Below are positions 1 to 7,893 of a DNA stretch of 14,982 nucleotides, piece by piece. Source of the DNA: Sedimenticola sp. (GTDB lineage Bacteria > Pseudomonadota > Gammaproteobacteria > Chromatiales > Chromatiaceae). The translations under genes and the position numbers were made by a program. How positions within the stretch are numbered: position 1 is the first letter of the stretch; every line of letters starts with the position of its first letter. The stretch covers positions 1-14,982 of the forward strand of contig JAUUYI010000014.1 of the NCBI GenBank assembly GCA_030590525.1, written 5' to 3'. Under the pieces are notes generated by a model, which saw only the letters and a list, made by a program, of their open reading frames with translations, was not told where the DNA came from and made no database searches.

Positions 1-19
1 GAATGGTTACATAATTGAC

Positions 20-1011
20 ATGTCTGATCTTCCTCAATCCATCGATATCACACTCAGGCCGGAAGATAATCATCGGCTGGCCAACCTTTGCGGGCAGCTG
101 GATGAGCACCTGCGCCAGATCGAACGCCGTCTGGGTATAGAGATCAGCAACCGGGGCAGCCACTTCAAGCTGATTGGAAACGATGATGCCATTCACGCTG
201 GCCGGGAGGTGCTGAAGGCGTTGTACGATGAGACCCGGGATACGGTGCTGACTCCAGAAGAGGTACATCTGTTCCTGCAGGAGTCCGGGTCGAGGAGATG
301 CTGCGGGCCGATGCGACGCAGGAAGTGCCCGAGGTGGTGATCAAGACTCGGCGTGGTCTGATCCGGCCCCGGGGCGCCAATCAGCAGGAGTATCTGCACA
401 AAGTAGTGACCCATGATATCAATTTCGGGATCGGACCGGCCGGTACCGGTAAGACCTACCTGGCAGTAGCCTGTGCGGTGGATGCCATGGAGCGGGACCA
501 GGTCAGGCGCATTCTGCTGGTGCGCCCGGCAGTTGAGGCGGGGGAGCGGCTGGGGTTTCTGCCAGGTGATCTGGCCCAGAAGATCGACCCCTATTTGCGC
601 CCCCTCTATGACGCCCTGTATGAGATGATCGGTTTCGAGCGGGTGGCACGGCTGATCGAACGAAATGTAATCGAGGTGGCCCCACTGGCTTACATGCGGG
701 GGCGTACGCTGAATGAGGCGTTCATTATCCTGGATGAGGCCCAGAACACCACGCCGGAACAGATGAAGATGTTCCTCACCCGGATCGGCTTTGGCTCTAC
801 CGCTGTGATCACTGGAGATGTTACCCAGGTTGACCTGCCGCGAGGGCACACCTCGGGGTTGCGGCAGGCCTCCGAGGTATTGAGGAAGGTGGAGGGGATC
901 AGCTTTACCTTCTTCAATGCCCGGGACGTGGTGCGTCACCCATTGGTGCAGCGGGTAGTAAGGGCTTATGACCGCTTCGATCGGGAATCAGGGGAGAACC
1001 GTGAGCCTTGA
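20..1011 (+). CDS. ybeZ: PhoH-like ATPase (YbeZ), interrupted by an apparent one-base deletion
   Basis: PhoH-family P-loop ATPase linked to RNA metabolism; in E. coli ybeZ is co-transcribed with ybeY. The protein is split between two frames. Codons from ATG 20 give the N-terminal domain up to LFLQESG (about residue 90). The rest continues in the next frame, beginning [11 protein letters not shown], and runs to TGA at 1009-1011. Restoring one G to the GGG at 287-289 joins the halves into a protein of about 330 residues, close to E. coli YbeZ. The second part holds Walker A GPAGTGKT, Walker [10 protein letters not shown] and the conserved [11 protein letters not shown] segment. The start fits the family N-terminus ([10 protein letters not shown] aligns with E. 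coli REITLEPADN), although no clear Shine-Dalgarno is seen and the frame is open to the window edge. It heads the ybeZ-ybeY-corC-lnt cluster. Function is sure; whether the break is biological is not. Confidence 0.9.
287..290 (+). other. Frameshift site in phoH/ybeZ: one G apparently missing
   Basis: The bases GAG TCC GGG TCG read ESGS and then run into a wrong frame that ends at 340. With one more G (GAG TCC GGGG TC) the reading is ESG-VEEML, which joins the conserved second half in frame. No slippery heptamer is present, so programmed frameshifting is unlikely. A homopolymer base-calling error is the simplest reading. Confidence 0.8.
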
Positions 1012-1189
1012 TAGCCAACCGGGTATGTGTTCGCGAGCCCTGAAATATAGGGTATCAAGCGGAGCGGATACCCCAGACTACGGCGTGTTGATGGATCCGT
1101 GGCTGCGCGCCTTGATCCACCCTGCTCGTTTGCTCCGGGTTATTGAGAAGTTACGTGAAGAGTCTGTAACATGCGGAGTAATCAAATAA
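1001..1189 (+). CDS. Possible small protein (62 aa) between phoH and ybeY
   Basis: I do not recognise this ORF. It would start at GTG 1001, inside the last codons of phoH, and stop with TAA one base before the ybeY ATG. An AGGGGAG sequence lies four bases before the GTG, a good Shine-Dalgarno position. The predicted peptide has an unremarkable N-terminus and a basic, probably amphipathic C-terminal helix ([20 protein letters not shown]). In its favour are the ribosome-binding site and the fit into the gap of an otherwise tight operon. Against it are the short length, the absence of a known family and two hairpins in the same stretch (1050-1073 and around 1091-1118) that could explain the gap as leader RNA. 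Low confidence. Confidence 0.25.
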   Translation: MSLDSQPGMCSRALKYRVSSGADTPDYGVLMDPWLRALIHPARLLRVIEKLREESVTCGVIK

Positions 1190-1190
1190 A

Positions 1191-1658
1191 ATGCAACTGA
1201 TGCTGGAAGTTCAACGGGAGATCGAGGCGGATGGCATTCCATCGGTGGAGGTGCTCCGTTCCTGGGCGAAAGCGGTGCTGGAAGGACGCAAGGAGGTGGT
1301 GGAGCTGGTGATTCGGATCGTAGATGAGTCGGAGAGCCGCACTCTGAATAGGGAGTACCGCCACCTGGATCGATCTACCAACGTCCTCTCTTTTTCATCC
1401 GATCTGCCGGCGGTGGTCGGGAGCAACCTGCTGGGGGATCTGGTTATCTGCGCCCCGGTGGTGGAGCGGGAGGCCCGGGAACAGGGGAAACCAGCAAACC
1501 TCCATTGGGCCCACATGGTGGTGCACGGTGTGCTCCATCTGCTGGGTTTCGATCATCAGAACGAACAGGAGGCTGGTGCCATGGAACGAGTTGAACAGGA
1601 GGTCATGGATAGGCTGAGGTTTCCTGATCCATATGAGGCGAAGGCAGCAGATGCGTAA
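1191..1658 (+). CDS. ybeY: YbeY endoribonuclease / rRNA maturation factor
   Basis: UPF0054 metalloprotein needed in E. coli for 16S rRNA 3'-end maturation and 70S quality control, acting in the cytoplasm with a bound zinc ion. The protein is 155 residues, the same length as E. coli YbeY. The zinc signature H-x3-H-x5-H is complete: H112, H116 and H122 in HGVLHLLGFDH. Also present are the family segments NVLSF (64-68) and LGDLVIC (81-87). The start ATG 1191 matches the E. coli N-terminus; a weak CGGAG lies 12-13 bases upstream and an in-frame ATG at 1200 is the alternative. The 3' end overlaps the corC start by 8 bases, indicating translational coupling. Confidence 0.96.
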   Translation: MQLMLEVQREIEADGIPSVEVLRSWAKAVLEGRKEVVELVIRIVDESESRTLNREYRHLDRSTNVLSFSSDLPAVVGSNLLGDLVICAPVVEREAREQGKPANLHWAHMVVHGVLHLLGFDHQNEQEAGAMERVEQEVMDRLRFPDPYEAKAADA

Positions 1659-2493
1659 CGGGGACTCTGGCCCATTGAGTGGCCGTTGGCTGGAACGGCT
1701 GAAGCGGATCTTTAGCAATGAACCAGAAGACCGGGTGCAGCTGATCCGTCTTCTGCGGGATGCAAGAGCGCGTGCCCTGCTGGACACGGATGCACTCTCC
1801 ATGATGGAGGGGGTGCTGCAGGTGGCAGAGATGCGGGTGCAGGATATCATGATACCCCGTGCCCATATGACGGTGATCGACAGAGATGATCCGCTGGAGG
1901 ATATCCTGCCGGTGATTATTGAGTCCGCCCACTCTCGTTTTCCAGTGATCGGGGATGATCGGAGTGAGGTGGTCGGTATATTGCTGGCCAAGGACCTGCT
2001 CGCCTACTGCCGGGATGGGCGCCGTCGTTTCGATATGAGGGATCTGCTGCGGTCAGCGGTATTCGTGCCGGAGAGCAAGCGGCTCAATGTCCTGTTGAAT
2101 GAGTTCCGCGCCAGTCGCAATCATATGGCGATCGTGGTGGATGAATACGGTGCCGCCGCCGGTCTGGTCACCATCGAGGATGTGCTGGAGCAGATCGTGG
2201 GAGAGATCGAGGACGAGCATGATTTCGACGAGGAGACCAGTATCCTGCAACGCAGCGAGCGGGAATATACGGTCAAGGCAGTGACCGAGATCGAGGATTT
2301 CAACGAATATTTCAGGGTCCATTTTGCCGATGATGATTTTGATACCATCGCCGGTCTCGTGGCCCATGCCCTGGGTCACCTGCCGAAACGGGGAGAGACG
2401 GTGGATATCGATGGGTTCCGCTTCAAAGTGCTGCGTGCCGATAGTCGGCGCATCTATCTGTTGAGTGTCCGCCGCTTGTCCGTGGACGGATGA
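1651..2493 (+). CDS. corC: CorC/YbeX-type CBS-domain protein
   Basis: CorC (YbeX) is linked to cobalt/magnesium efflux and, in E. coli, to ribosome homeostasis. It lacks the membrane DUF21 domain found in longer paralogues. Read from ATG 1651 the protein is 280 residues: a charged N-terminus, CBS domain 1 (about 63-122, starting RVQDIMIPRAHM), CBS domain 2 (about 129-186, containing VPESKRLNVLL and LVTIEDVLEQIVGEIEDE) and a CorC_HlyC transporter-associated domain (about 200-275, with GHLPKRGETVDIDGF). I prefer ATG 1651 because AAGG lies six bases upstream and the overlap with ybeY is then only 8 bases. An upstream in-frame ATG at 1633 has no visible ribosome-binding site. The stop overlaps the lnt start in ATGA. 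Confidence 0.94.
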   Translation: MRNGDSGPLSGRWLERLKRIFSNEPEDRVQLIRLLRDARARALLDTDALSMMEGVLQVAEMRVQDIMIPRAHMTVIDRDDPLEDILPVIIESAHSRFPVIGDDRSEVVGILLAKDLLAYCRDGRRRFDMRDLLRSAVFVPESKRLNVLLNEFRASRNHMAIVVDEYGAAAGLVTIEDVLEQIVGEIEDEHDFDEETSILQRSEREYTVKAVTEIEDFNEYFRVHFADDDFDTIAGLVAHALGHLPKRGETVDIDGFRFKVLRADSRRIYLLSVRRLSVDG

Positions 2494-4001
2494 AGGCTAG
2501 GCAGTTGCTTTTCCGGGCAGGGCGCCCGCTGCTGGCTTTTGTCGCCGGGGCGATGACGCTGCTCGCCTTTGCCCCCTGGTCGCTCTATCCCGTGGCCGTC
2601 GCCGGTGCCGGCCTGCTGCTGGCTCTGTGGCGCACTGCATCAGCGGCTCAGGCCTTTCTGGAGGGGTATGCGTTTGGCCTGGGCCTGCTAGGTTTTGGCG
2701 TCTTCTGGATGCATATCAGCATCGATCAGTTTGGTAATGTGGGTACCCCTCTCGCGATCCTGATCACACTGTTTTTCGTGGCCGTCATGGCGCTCTATTA
2801 TGGCCTGGCCGGCTGGTTGTCCCTGCGGCTGGCGGCGGGTCGGGGGCGCAGCTGGCAGGCGTTGCTGCTCTTCAGTTCACTGCTGGTCCTCGGGGAGTGG
2901 GGGCGTGGCTGGATTCTGACCGGTTTTCCCTGGCTCACCCTGGGTTACTCCCAGATAGACGGTTTACTGGCAGCGTGGGCGCCGCTGCTGGGTGTCTATG
3001 GCGTCAGCTGGATGGTGTATCTTACTGCAGCCCTCCTGCTGTCGCTGGTGACCAATGGCTCCGGCTGGCAGAAATCGCTCTCATTGGGCGGGCTGGCGCT
3101 CGTCTGGGGCGGTGCGGCAATGCTGACTGGGATCGGCTGGACTGGCCCGGCAGGGGCGCCCCTTCAGGTTACTATCATTCAGGGCAATATACCCCAGGCG
3201 TTGAAGTGGCGGAGGGAGAGCAGGCAGATGACCCTGGAGCGCTACCTTGGGTTTACTCGGCGGCACTGGGAGAGCGATCTCATTATCTGGCCGGAAACCG
3301 CAGTACCGGCCCTGGCAGATCAGGTGGAGGCGTCGCTGCTGGCGCCGCTGGATCGGGAGGCGAGGGAGCACGCTACCAGCCTGCTGCTGGGGATTCCGGT
3401 GCTGGAGCAGGAGAGCGGTCGCTATTACAACAGCATGCTCTCCCTGGGTGGTCAGAGGGGGCGCTACGACAAGCGCCATCTGGTCCCTTTCGGCGAGTTT
3501 ATGCCGGTTAAGATTCTGCTGCAGCCACTGGTGGAGTGGCTGAACATACCCATGTCAGACTTCTCCTCCGGTCAGGTGGAGCAACCGCTGCTGGATCTGG
3601 CCGGTTATCCGGCGGGCATATCTATCTGCTACGAAGATGCCTTCGGTGAGGAGGTGATAGCGGCGCTGCCGGCTGCAGCCTTTCTGGTCAACGCCAGCAA
3701 CGACGCCTGGTTCGGCGACTCACTGGCACTGCCCCAGCATCTGGAGATCGCACGTATGCGGGCACTGGAGAGTGGACGCTATCTGTTGCGTGCCACCAAC
3801 ACCGGCATCTCCGCCCTGATCGATTCCAAGGGTGTCATCGTGGCCCGCTCACCTGTTTTCGAGCAGTATGTATTGAACGGGGAGATCATACCGATGCAGG
3901 GAATGACGCCCTATGCCAGGATGGGTAACTGGGGGGTGATTATACTGGTTACACTGGTGTCTCTGATCGGGGTGGTTTCGCTTCGTCGAAGCGATCGTTA
4001 G
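2490..4001 (+). CDS. lnt: Apolipoprotein N-acyltransferase
   Basis: Integral inner-membrane enzyme that transfers an acyl chain from a phospholipid to the N-terminal cysteine of apolipoproteins, the last step of lipoprotein maturation. The protein is 503 residues (E. coli Lnt 512). The N-terminal half (about 1-220) holds several hydrophobic membrane segments; a periplasmic nitrilase-like domain follows (about 226-465) and then a C-terminal membrane helix (about 480-498). The catalytic triad is visible: E269 in IIWPETAVP, K328 in YDKRHLVPFGEF and C380 in GISICYEDAFG. SNDAWFG (403-409) and the TPYARMGNW segment before the last helix are also conserved. The start overlaps the corC stop by four bases (ATGA). 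The gene converges on rnd, and the stop codons share TTAG at 3998-4001. Confidence 0.97.
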   Translation: MKARQLLFRAGRPLLAFVAGAMTLLAFAPWSLYPVAVAGAGLLLALWRTASAAQAFLEGYAFGLGLLGFGVFWMHISIDQFGNVGTPLAILITLFFVAVMALYYGLAGWLSLRLAAGRGRSWQALLLFSSLLVLGEWGRGWILTGFPWLTLGYSQIDGLLAAWAPLLGVYGVSWMVYLTAALLLSLVTNGSGWQKSLSLGGLALVWGGAAMLTGIGWTGPAGAPLQVTIIQGNIPQALKWRRESRQMTLERYLGFTRRHWESDLIIWPETAVPALADQVEASLLAPLDREAREHATSLLLGIPVLEQESGRYYNSMLSLGGQRGRYDKRHLVPFGEFMPVKILLQPLVEWLNIPMSDFSSGQVEQPLLDLAGYPAGISICYEDAFGEEVIAALPAAAFLVNASNDAWFGDSLALPQHLEIARMRALESGRYLLRATNTGISALIDSKGVIVARSPVFEQYVLNGEIIPMQGMTPYARMGNWGVIILVTLVSLIGVVSLRRSDR

Positions 4002-5164
4002 CCTTCTGAGCCCGGCGAGCTTTTCAAGCTGAGTTCACCGCCCTCCATCTGCGGGCCCTGCTTCCCCTCCAGCACCTCCAGCAGCGCCGTTCCTGCCAGG
4101 TTGCGGCGCCAGCCGTGAAGGAGGTCGAGATCCCGTTCGCCGGTCACCAGCCGTTCCAGTTCCTTGCGGCTGGCCAGGACGCTGGGTGTGATGCCGGCCC
4201 GATCAGACAGTAGCCGCAGACTGCAGCTGAGCAGATCTGTAATCGCCTCCTGGTTCGGGGTGAGGCGCGGCGGCATCGATCTCTCCCGGGGCCACTCACT
4301 CTCCGGCTTGCGGGCCGCGTCGGCGATCAGCCTGGCCAGGGTGGCTCCGTGGCGCTTCAGTGTGCCCTGTTCCAGACCTCGAATCCGTCCCAGCTGAGCT
4401 GCCTCTGTCGGTCGCCGGCGCGCCAGTTCCAGCAATGGGTCGTCTTTGATGATCCAGCGCCGGGGCTTGTCCGCCCTTCGGGCCTGTTCCTCCCGCCATG
4501 CCGCCAGTGCCTGGAGTACCGCCAGCTGCCCCCCTTTCAGTCGCTGCCATCCTTTTACCCGCTGCCATGCCTGGTTCGGGTCCATGGAATAGGTGGCTGG
4601 GCTGGTCAGCAATTCGAAGTCCTCCTGTAGCCACTGGTTACGCCCCAGCGCCTGCAGCCGTTCATCCAGTCGCAGATAGACCTTCCCCAGGTAGATCACA
4701 TCATCCAGGGCGTAGCGCAGCTGCTCTTGCTCCAGAGGGCGTTGCGACCAGTCGGTACGGGTATGGCTCTTTTCCAGTTGCTGCCCCAGCAGTTCCTGCA
4801 CCAGCCTGGCGTAGCCGATCTGCTCCCCCAGACCCAGCAGCGTGGCGGCCAACTGGGTATCGAACACAGGTGACGGCAGTCTCCCCCACTGCTGGAGGAA
4901 TATCTCGAGATCCTGGCGGCCGGAATGAAACACCTTGACTGGTTTCGGGTCGTAGATGATCTCGATCAGTGGCTCGAGAGACTCTAACTGCAACGGGTCC
5001 ACGCTGGCGGCGATTTCACCGTTCGATACCTGCAGCAGGCAGAAGCGGGCGGTATAGGTCTTCTCCCGCATGAATTCTGTATCCAGTGCCAGCCAGGGGC
5101 TATCATGGAGTTGTCTGCAAAGCCGTTCCAGTTGTTCCGGTGTTTCGACATGCAGCTCCTGCAT
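3998..5164 (-). CDS. rnd: Ribonuclease D
   Basis: DEDD-family 3'-5' exoribonuclease that trims tRNA and other stable RNA precursors. Read from the ATG at 5164 it has 388 residues (E. coli 375). The exonuclease domain covers about 1-165 with D28 and E30 (ALDTEF), D85 (HSGRQDLEIF), and Y151 and D155 (YALDDV), the DEDDy set. An HRDC domain follows (about 208-288) and then a second HRDC-like C-terminal region. The 5164 start aligns with E. coli RNase D (MQELHV versus MNYQMI) and has a clear AGGAG nine bases upstream. An in-frame ATG at 5185 (adding MKQEQPP) is the alternative, with a weaker GGA. The gene lies alone on this strand between a convergent lnt and a divergent operon. Confidence 0.94.
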   Translation of the reverse strand: MQELHVETPEQLERLCRQLHDSPWLALDTEFMREKTYTARFCLLQVSNGEIAASVDPLQLESLEPLIEIIYDPKPVKVFHSGRQDLEIFLQQWGRLPSPVFDTQLAATLLGLGEQIGYARLVQELLGQQLEKSHTRTDWSQRPLEQEQLRYALDDVIYLGKVYLRLDERLQALGRNQWLQEDFELLTSPATYSMDPNQAWQRVKGWQRLKGGQLAVLQALAAWREEQARRADKPRRWIIKDDPLLELARRRPTEAAQLGRIRGLEQGTLKRHGATLARLIADAARKPESEWPRERSMPPRLTPNQEAITDLLSCSLRLLSDRAGITPSVLASRKELERLVTGERDLDLLHGWRRNLAGTALLEVLEGKQGPQMEGGELSLKSSPGSEG

Positions 5165-5173
5165 GGGGGGTTG

Positions 5174-5178
5174 CTCCT
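5174..5178 (-). promoter_or_regulatory. Ribosome-binding site supporting the 5164 start of rnd
   Basis: AGGAG on the minus strand, nine bases before the ATG at 5164. It lies within the codons that would be translated if the 5185 ATG were used, so it favours the shorter protein. Confidence 0.5.
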
Positions 5179-5185
5179 GTTTCAT

Positions 5186-5302
5186 TGTTCCAATGACAGC
5201 ACTCGGCAGCCATGTTGAGAATTGTGGAAGATGAAAGGTGGTGGTTTTTCCATTTCCACTTGTATCTGTATGATGCACCAAATCAACAGGAGCGGGAAAT
5301 CT
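5186..5302. promoter_or_regulatory. Divergent promoter region between rnd and the 5303 operon
   Basis: About 117 bases separate two divergently read genes, so promoters for both must lie here or close by. On the plus strand TATGAT (5269-5274) is a plausible -10 box but has no convincing -35 at 17 bases. On the minus strand TTGATT followed 16 bases later by TACAAG is a weak candidate. A and T are locally enriched compared with the coding flanks. No operator-like palindrome stands out. Confidence 0.35.
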
Positions 5303-5827
5303 GTGGGTAGACTGCTGAATCTCTTTGTCGATATCTGTCTGTTACGGGCAGGGCCCGAGCATTTGCCGGCCTCGATGTTTTTATTGCTGATCACCGCCCT
5401 GCTGGGATTACTGACCGGCACGGTGGTGATCGTCGCCAGCTTTGGCGGGGTGTTTCCCGCCCTGCAGGCTCAGCTCCTGGATCTGTTGCTGCTTTTAGGG
5501 CTGCTGCGTGCGGGGCTGTTGGCCAGGGGATTGCAGGCACGCTTTCCACAGTCCGCTGCCGCCCTGCTTGGTAGCGGCGTGGTGATAAACCTGCTGGTGA
5601 TGCCGCTGCAGCTCACCATCGGTGACGATCCCGTGAGCCCCACCATTGAGGGGTTGGCTGCGCTCCTGTATCTGGCGCTGCTGCTCTGGAGTATGGTGGT
5701 GATGGGGAACATTCTGCGTCACACCTTCGACATCCGGCTTTCTACGGGCATCGTTTTGTCGCTGGGCTATTTTCTCTTCATCAACTGGCTGGTGCAGACC
5801 CTTATTCCGGTCACCCAGCTCTCCTGA
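5303..5827 (+). CDS. Uncharacterised multi-pass inner-membrane protein
   Basis: I do not recognise a family. Read from GTG 5303 the protein has 174 residues, beginning MGRLLNLFVDICLLRAGPE, with about five hydrophobic segments at roughly 25-46, 57-76, 85-104, 116-138 and 146-168. Polar loops are short (for example IGDDPVSPTIE near 107-117), and no cysteine/histidine cluster or catalytic motif is seen. The GTG start is chosen because AGGAG lies ten bases upstream and because sequence further upstream (MWKMKGGGF from ATG 5222) overlaps the promoter region and reads poorly; ATG 5273 is another option. The gene leads mpl by 27 bases and is probably co-transcribed with mpl, ubiX and the LON-domain gene. 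That placement hints at an envelope role but proves nothing. Confidence 0.75.
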   Translation: MGRLLNLFVDICLLRAGPEHLPASMFLLLITALLGLLTGTVVIVASFGGVFPALQAQLLDLLLLLGLLRAGLLARGLQARFPQSAAALLGSGVVINLLVMPLQLTIGDDPVSPTIEGLAALLYLALLLWSMVVMGNILRHTFDIRLSTGIVLSLGYFLFINWLVQTLIPVTQLS

Positions 5828-5854
5828 GTCTCCGTTACAGTTAGAATTGATCTG

Positions 5855-7237
5855 ATGCACATACATATTCTCGGTATCTGCGGCACCTTCATGGGGGGTA
5901 TTGCCCTGCTGGCAAGGGCGCTCGGCCACCAGGTCAGTGGCTCCGACGCCAATGTCTATCCGCCCATGAGTACTCAGCTGGCGCAGGCAGGGATCCGGTT
6001 GATGGAGGGGTATCAGCCAGCGCATCTCGACCCGCCGCCGGATAGGGTCGTTGTGGGCAACGCCATGTCCCGGGGCAACCCGGTGGTGGAGCAGATGCTC
6101 GACAAGGGGCTGCGCTACACCTCAGGTCCCCAGTGGCTGTACGAGCATCTGCTCCAGGGGCGCTGGGTGCTGGCTGTGGCGGGCACCCATGGCAAGACCA
6201 GCACTGCCAGCCTGCTGGCCTGGATACTGGAAGATGCCGGACTGGATCCGGGTTTTCTGATAGGCGGGGTACCCAATAATTTCGGTGTCTCGGCGCGGCT
6301 CGGCAGTACCCCCTTTTTCGTGGTCGAAGCGGACGAGTACGATACGGCATTCTTCGATAAGCGCTCCAAGTTCGTCCACTACCGGCCCCGAACCTTGATC
6401 ATGAACAACCTGGAGTTCGACCATGCCGACATCTTCGAAAACCTGGGGCAGATTCAGCGCCAGTTCCATCATCTGGTACGCACCGTGCCGGGCTCTGGCC
6501 TGATCATCTCACCGCTGCTGGATAGCAATCTGCAGCAGGTGCTGGAGATGGGTTGCTGGACTCCACTGGAGCATTTCGATGCACGGGAGGAGGCGCTGTG
6601 GCATGCGCGCAATCTGGCGTCGGATGGCTGCCGTTTCGGGCTGGTCTGCGACATGCAGCCGGTGGGTAAGGTGGTTTGGGAGCAGACCGGGATGCACAAC
6701 GTCAACAATGCCCTGGCAGCGATAGCGGCAGCCCGCCATGCCGGCGTGCCGCCAGCCGTTGCTGCTGCGTCGCTGGCTCGTTTCAGTGGGGTGAAAAGGC
6801 GTATGGAACTGAGGGGTGAAGTGAGTGGTATCAGGGTATACGATGACTTTGCCCATCATCCCACCGCTATTCAGACCACGCTGGAAGGACTGCGGGCCCA
6901 GGTCGGGGAACAGCGTATCCTGGTGTTGCTGGAACCCCGCTCCAATACCATGCGCATGGGGGTGCATGCGGATCGGCTGCCCTCCGCGCTACGGGCAGCG
7001 GACAGGGTACTGTTGTACCGGCCGGTCGAGATGGAGTGGGACCCGGAGGAGGTCTTCTCAGCCGTTTCAGGAGCGGTCGATCTGTACCATGACCTGGGTA
7101 CCCTGGTCGAGGCCGCCGTCGCCGAGGCCCGGACAGGCGACCACCTGTTGGTGATGAGTAACGGGGGCTTTGGTAATGTCCATCAGCGGTTGCTGGACGC
7201 CCTGGCAGAGAGGCGGTCGTCATGTCGGAACAGCTGA
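5855..7237 (+). CDS. mpl: UDP-MurNAc:L-Ala-gamma-D-Glu-meso-DAP ligase (murein tripeptide recycling)
   Basis: Mpl reattaches the recycled tripeptide L-Ala-gamma-D-Glu-meso-DAP to UDP-MurNAc using ATP, in the cytoplasm. The protein has 460 residues (E. coli 457) and matches it throughout. The N-terminal MHIHILGICGTFMGG is the Mur nucleotide-binding segment, and DANVYPPMST follows at 31-40. The ATP-binding P-loop is AGTHGKTSTAS (109-119). VVEADEYDTAFFDKRSKF and MNNLEFDHADIF mark the central domain, and YDDFAHHPTAI and LEPRSNTMRMG the C-terminal domain. The start is fixed by homology, because no good Shine-Dalgarno is visible. The 3' end overlaps ubiX by 16 bases, and the ubiX ribosome-binding site lies inside mpl. 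Confidence 0.97.
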   Translation: MHIHILGICGTFMGGIALLARALGHQVSGSDANVYPPMSTQLAQAGIRLMEGYQPAHLDPPPDRVVVGNAMSRGNPVVEQMLDKGLRYTSGPQWLYEHLLQGRWVLAVAGTHGKTSTASLLAWILEDAGLDPGFLIGGVPNNFGVSARLGSTPFFVVEADEYDTAFFDKRSKFVHYRPRTLIMNNLEFDHADIFENLGQIQRQFHHLVRTVPGSGLIISPLLDSNLQQVLEMGCWTPLEHFDAREEALWHARNLASDGCRFGLVCDMQPVGKVVWEQTGMHNVNNALAAIAAARHAGVPPAVAAASLARFSGVKRRMELRGEVSGIRVYDDFAHHPTAIQTTLEGLRAQVGEQRILVLLEPRSNTMRMGVHADRLPSALRAADRVLLYRPVEMEWDPEEVFSAVSGAVDLYHDLGTLVEAAVAEARTGDHLLVMSNGGFGNVHQRLLDALAERRSSCRNS

Positions 7238-7845
7238 AACCCATCAGTCTGGCTTTCACCGGTGCCTCGGGTAGTATCTATGGTCTGCGCCTGCTGGAGT
7301 ACCTGATCGGTACCGGTCGACCGGTCTACCTGATGATCTCACGCGCTGCCCAGGTGGTCGCATCCTTGGAATCCGATCTCACTCTGCCGGCACGGCCTGC
7401 CGACACGGAGCAGATGCTCAGTGCGCGCTATGGTGCCGCCAAGGGACAGTTGAGGGTGTTTGGCCGTGAACAGTGGATGGCCCCCGTTGCCAGCGGTTCC
7501 AGTGCCCCGGAGGCGATGGTGGTCTGTCCCTGCACCACCGGCACCCTCTCCGCCATAGCTGCCGGGGCCAGTGACAACCTGATCGAGCGCGCCGCAGACG
7601 TGATGCTGAAAGAGCAGCGAAAACTGATCCTGGTGGTTAGAGAGACGCCCCTTTCAGCAATACAGCTGGAGAACATGCTCAAGCTGGCACGGCTTGGGGT
7701 AGTGGTGATGCCGGCCAGCCCCGGTTTTTACCAGCAACCGCTGCAGTTGGGGCAGCTGGTGGATTTTATGGTGGCACGGATACTGGACCATCTTGGCATA
7801 GAGCACCGGTTGGCAGAGCGTTGGGCGAGTGCTCTATCCGTGTGA
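7222..7845 (+). CDS. ubiX: Flavin prenyltransferase UbiX
   Basis: UbiX joins a dimethylallyl group to FMN, making the prenyl-FMN cofactor used by the decarboxylase UbiD in ubiquinone synthesis. The protein has 207 residues (E. coli 189). The FMN-binding TGASGS is at 13-18, ASGS at 90-93, and the signature CPCTTGTLSAIAAGASDN at 102-119, followed by LIERAADVMLKEQRKL and the RETPLS segment (140-145). GAGG lies eight bases before the ATG within the mpl coding sequence. The stop codon TGA (7843-7845) is the inner end of a strong inverted repeat (7829-7882). No ubiD homologue is in this window. Confidence 0.97.
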   Translation: MSEQLKPISLAFTGASGSIYGLRLLEYLIGTGRPVYLMISRAAQVVASLESDLTLPARPADTEQMLSARYGAAKGQLRVFGREQWMAPVASGSSAPEAMVVCPCTTGTLSAIAAGASDNLIERAADVMLKEQRKLILVVRETPLSAIQLENMLKLARLGVVVMPASPGFYQQPLQLGQLVDFMVARILDHLGIEHRLAERWASALSV

Positions 7846-7882
7846 TTACGCTGAATCCTTAATTATCACATGGATAGAGCAC
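7829..7882. repeat. 17-bp inverted repeat across the ubiX stop codon
   Basis: GTGCTCTATCCGTGTGA (7829-7845) pairs with TCACATGGATAGAGCAC (7866-7882): 16 Watson-Crick pairs plus one G-U pair, with a 20-base loop. The left arm encodes the last ubiX codons and its stop; the right arm covers the ATG at 7870 upstream of the LON-domain gene. No T-run follows on either strand, so it is not a classical intrinsic terminator. An mRNA 3'-end stabiliser, a processing site, or a structure tuning translation of the next gene would all fit. Confidence 0.8.
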
Positions 7883-7893
7883 GAGTGAGTGGT

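Noticed and set aside
1..18. Tail of an upstream gene (GAA TGG TTA CAT AAT TGA), expected to be miaB from E. coli gene order
   Set aside because: Five codons and a stop are too few to identify a gene; gene order alone is not evidence.
281..300. Programmed -1 ribosomal frameshift in phoH
   Set aside because: There is no slippery heptamer or downstream pseudoknot, and the phoH family is not known for frameshifting; a missing base explains it more simply.
3978..3994. Intrinsic terminator between lnt and rnd
   Set aside because: The hairpin has no T-tract on either strand and lies in lnt coding sequence (RRSDR codons).
4498..4938. Plus-strand ORF opposite rnd
   Set aside because: Ala/Pro-rich antisense of the RNase D exonuclease and HRDC coding region; no independent support.
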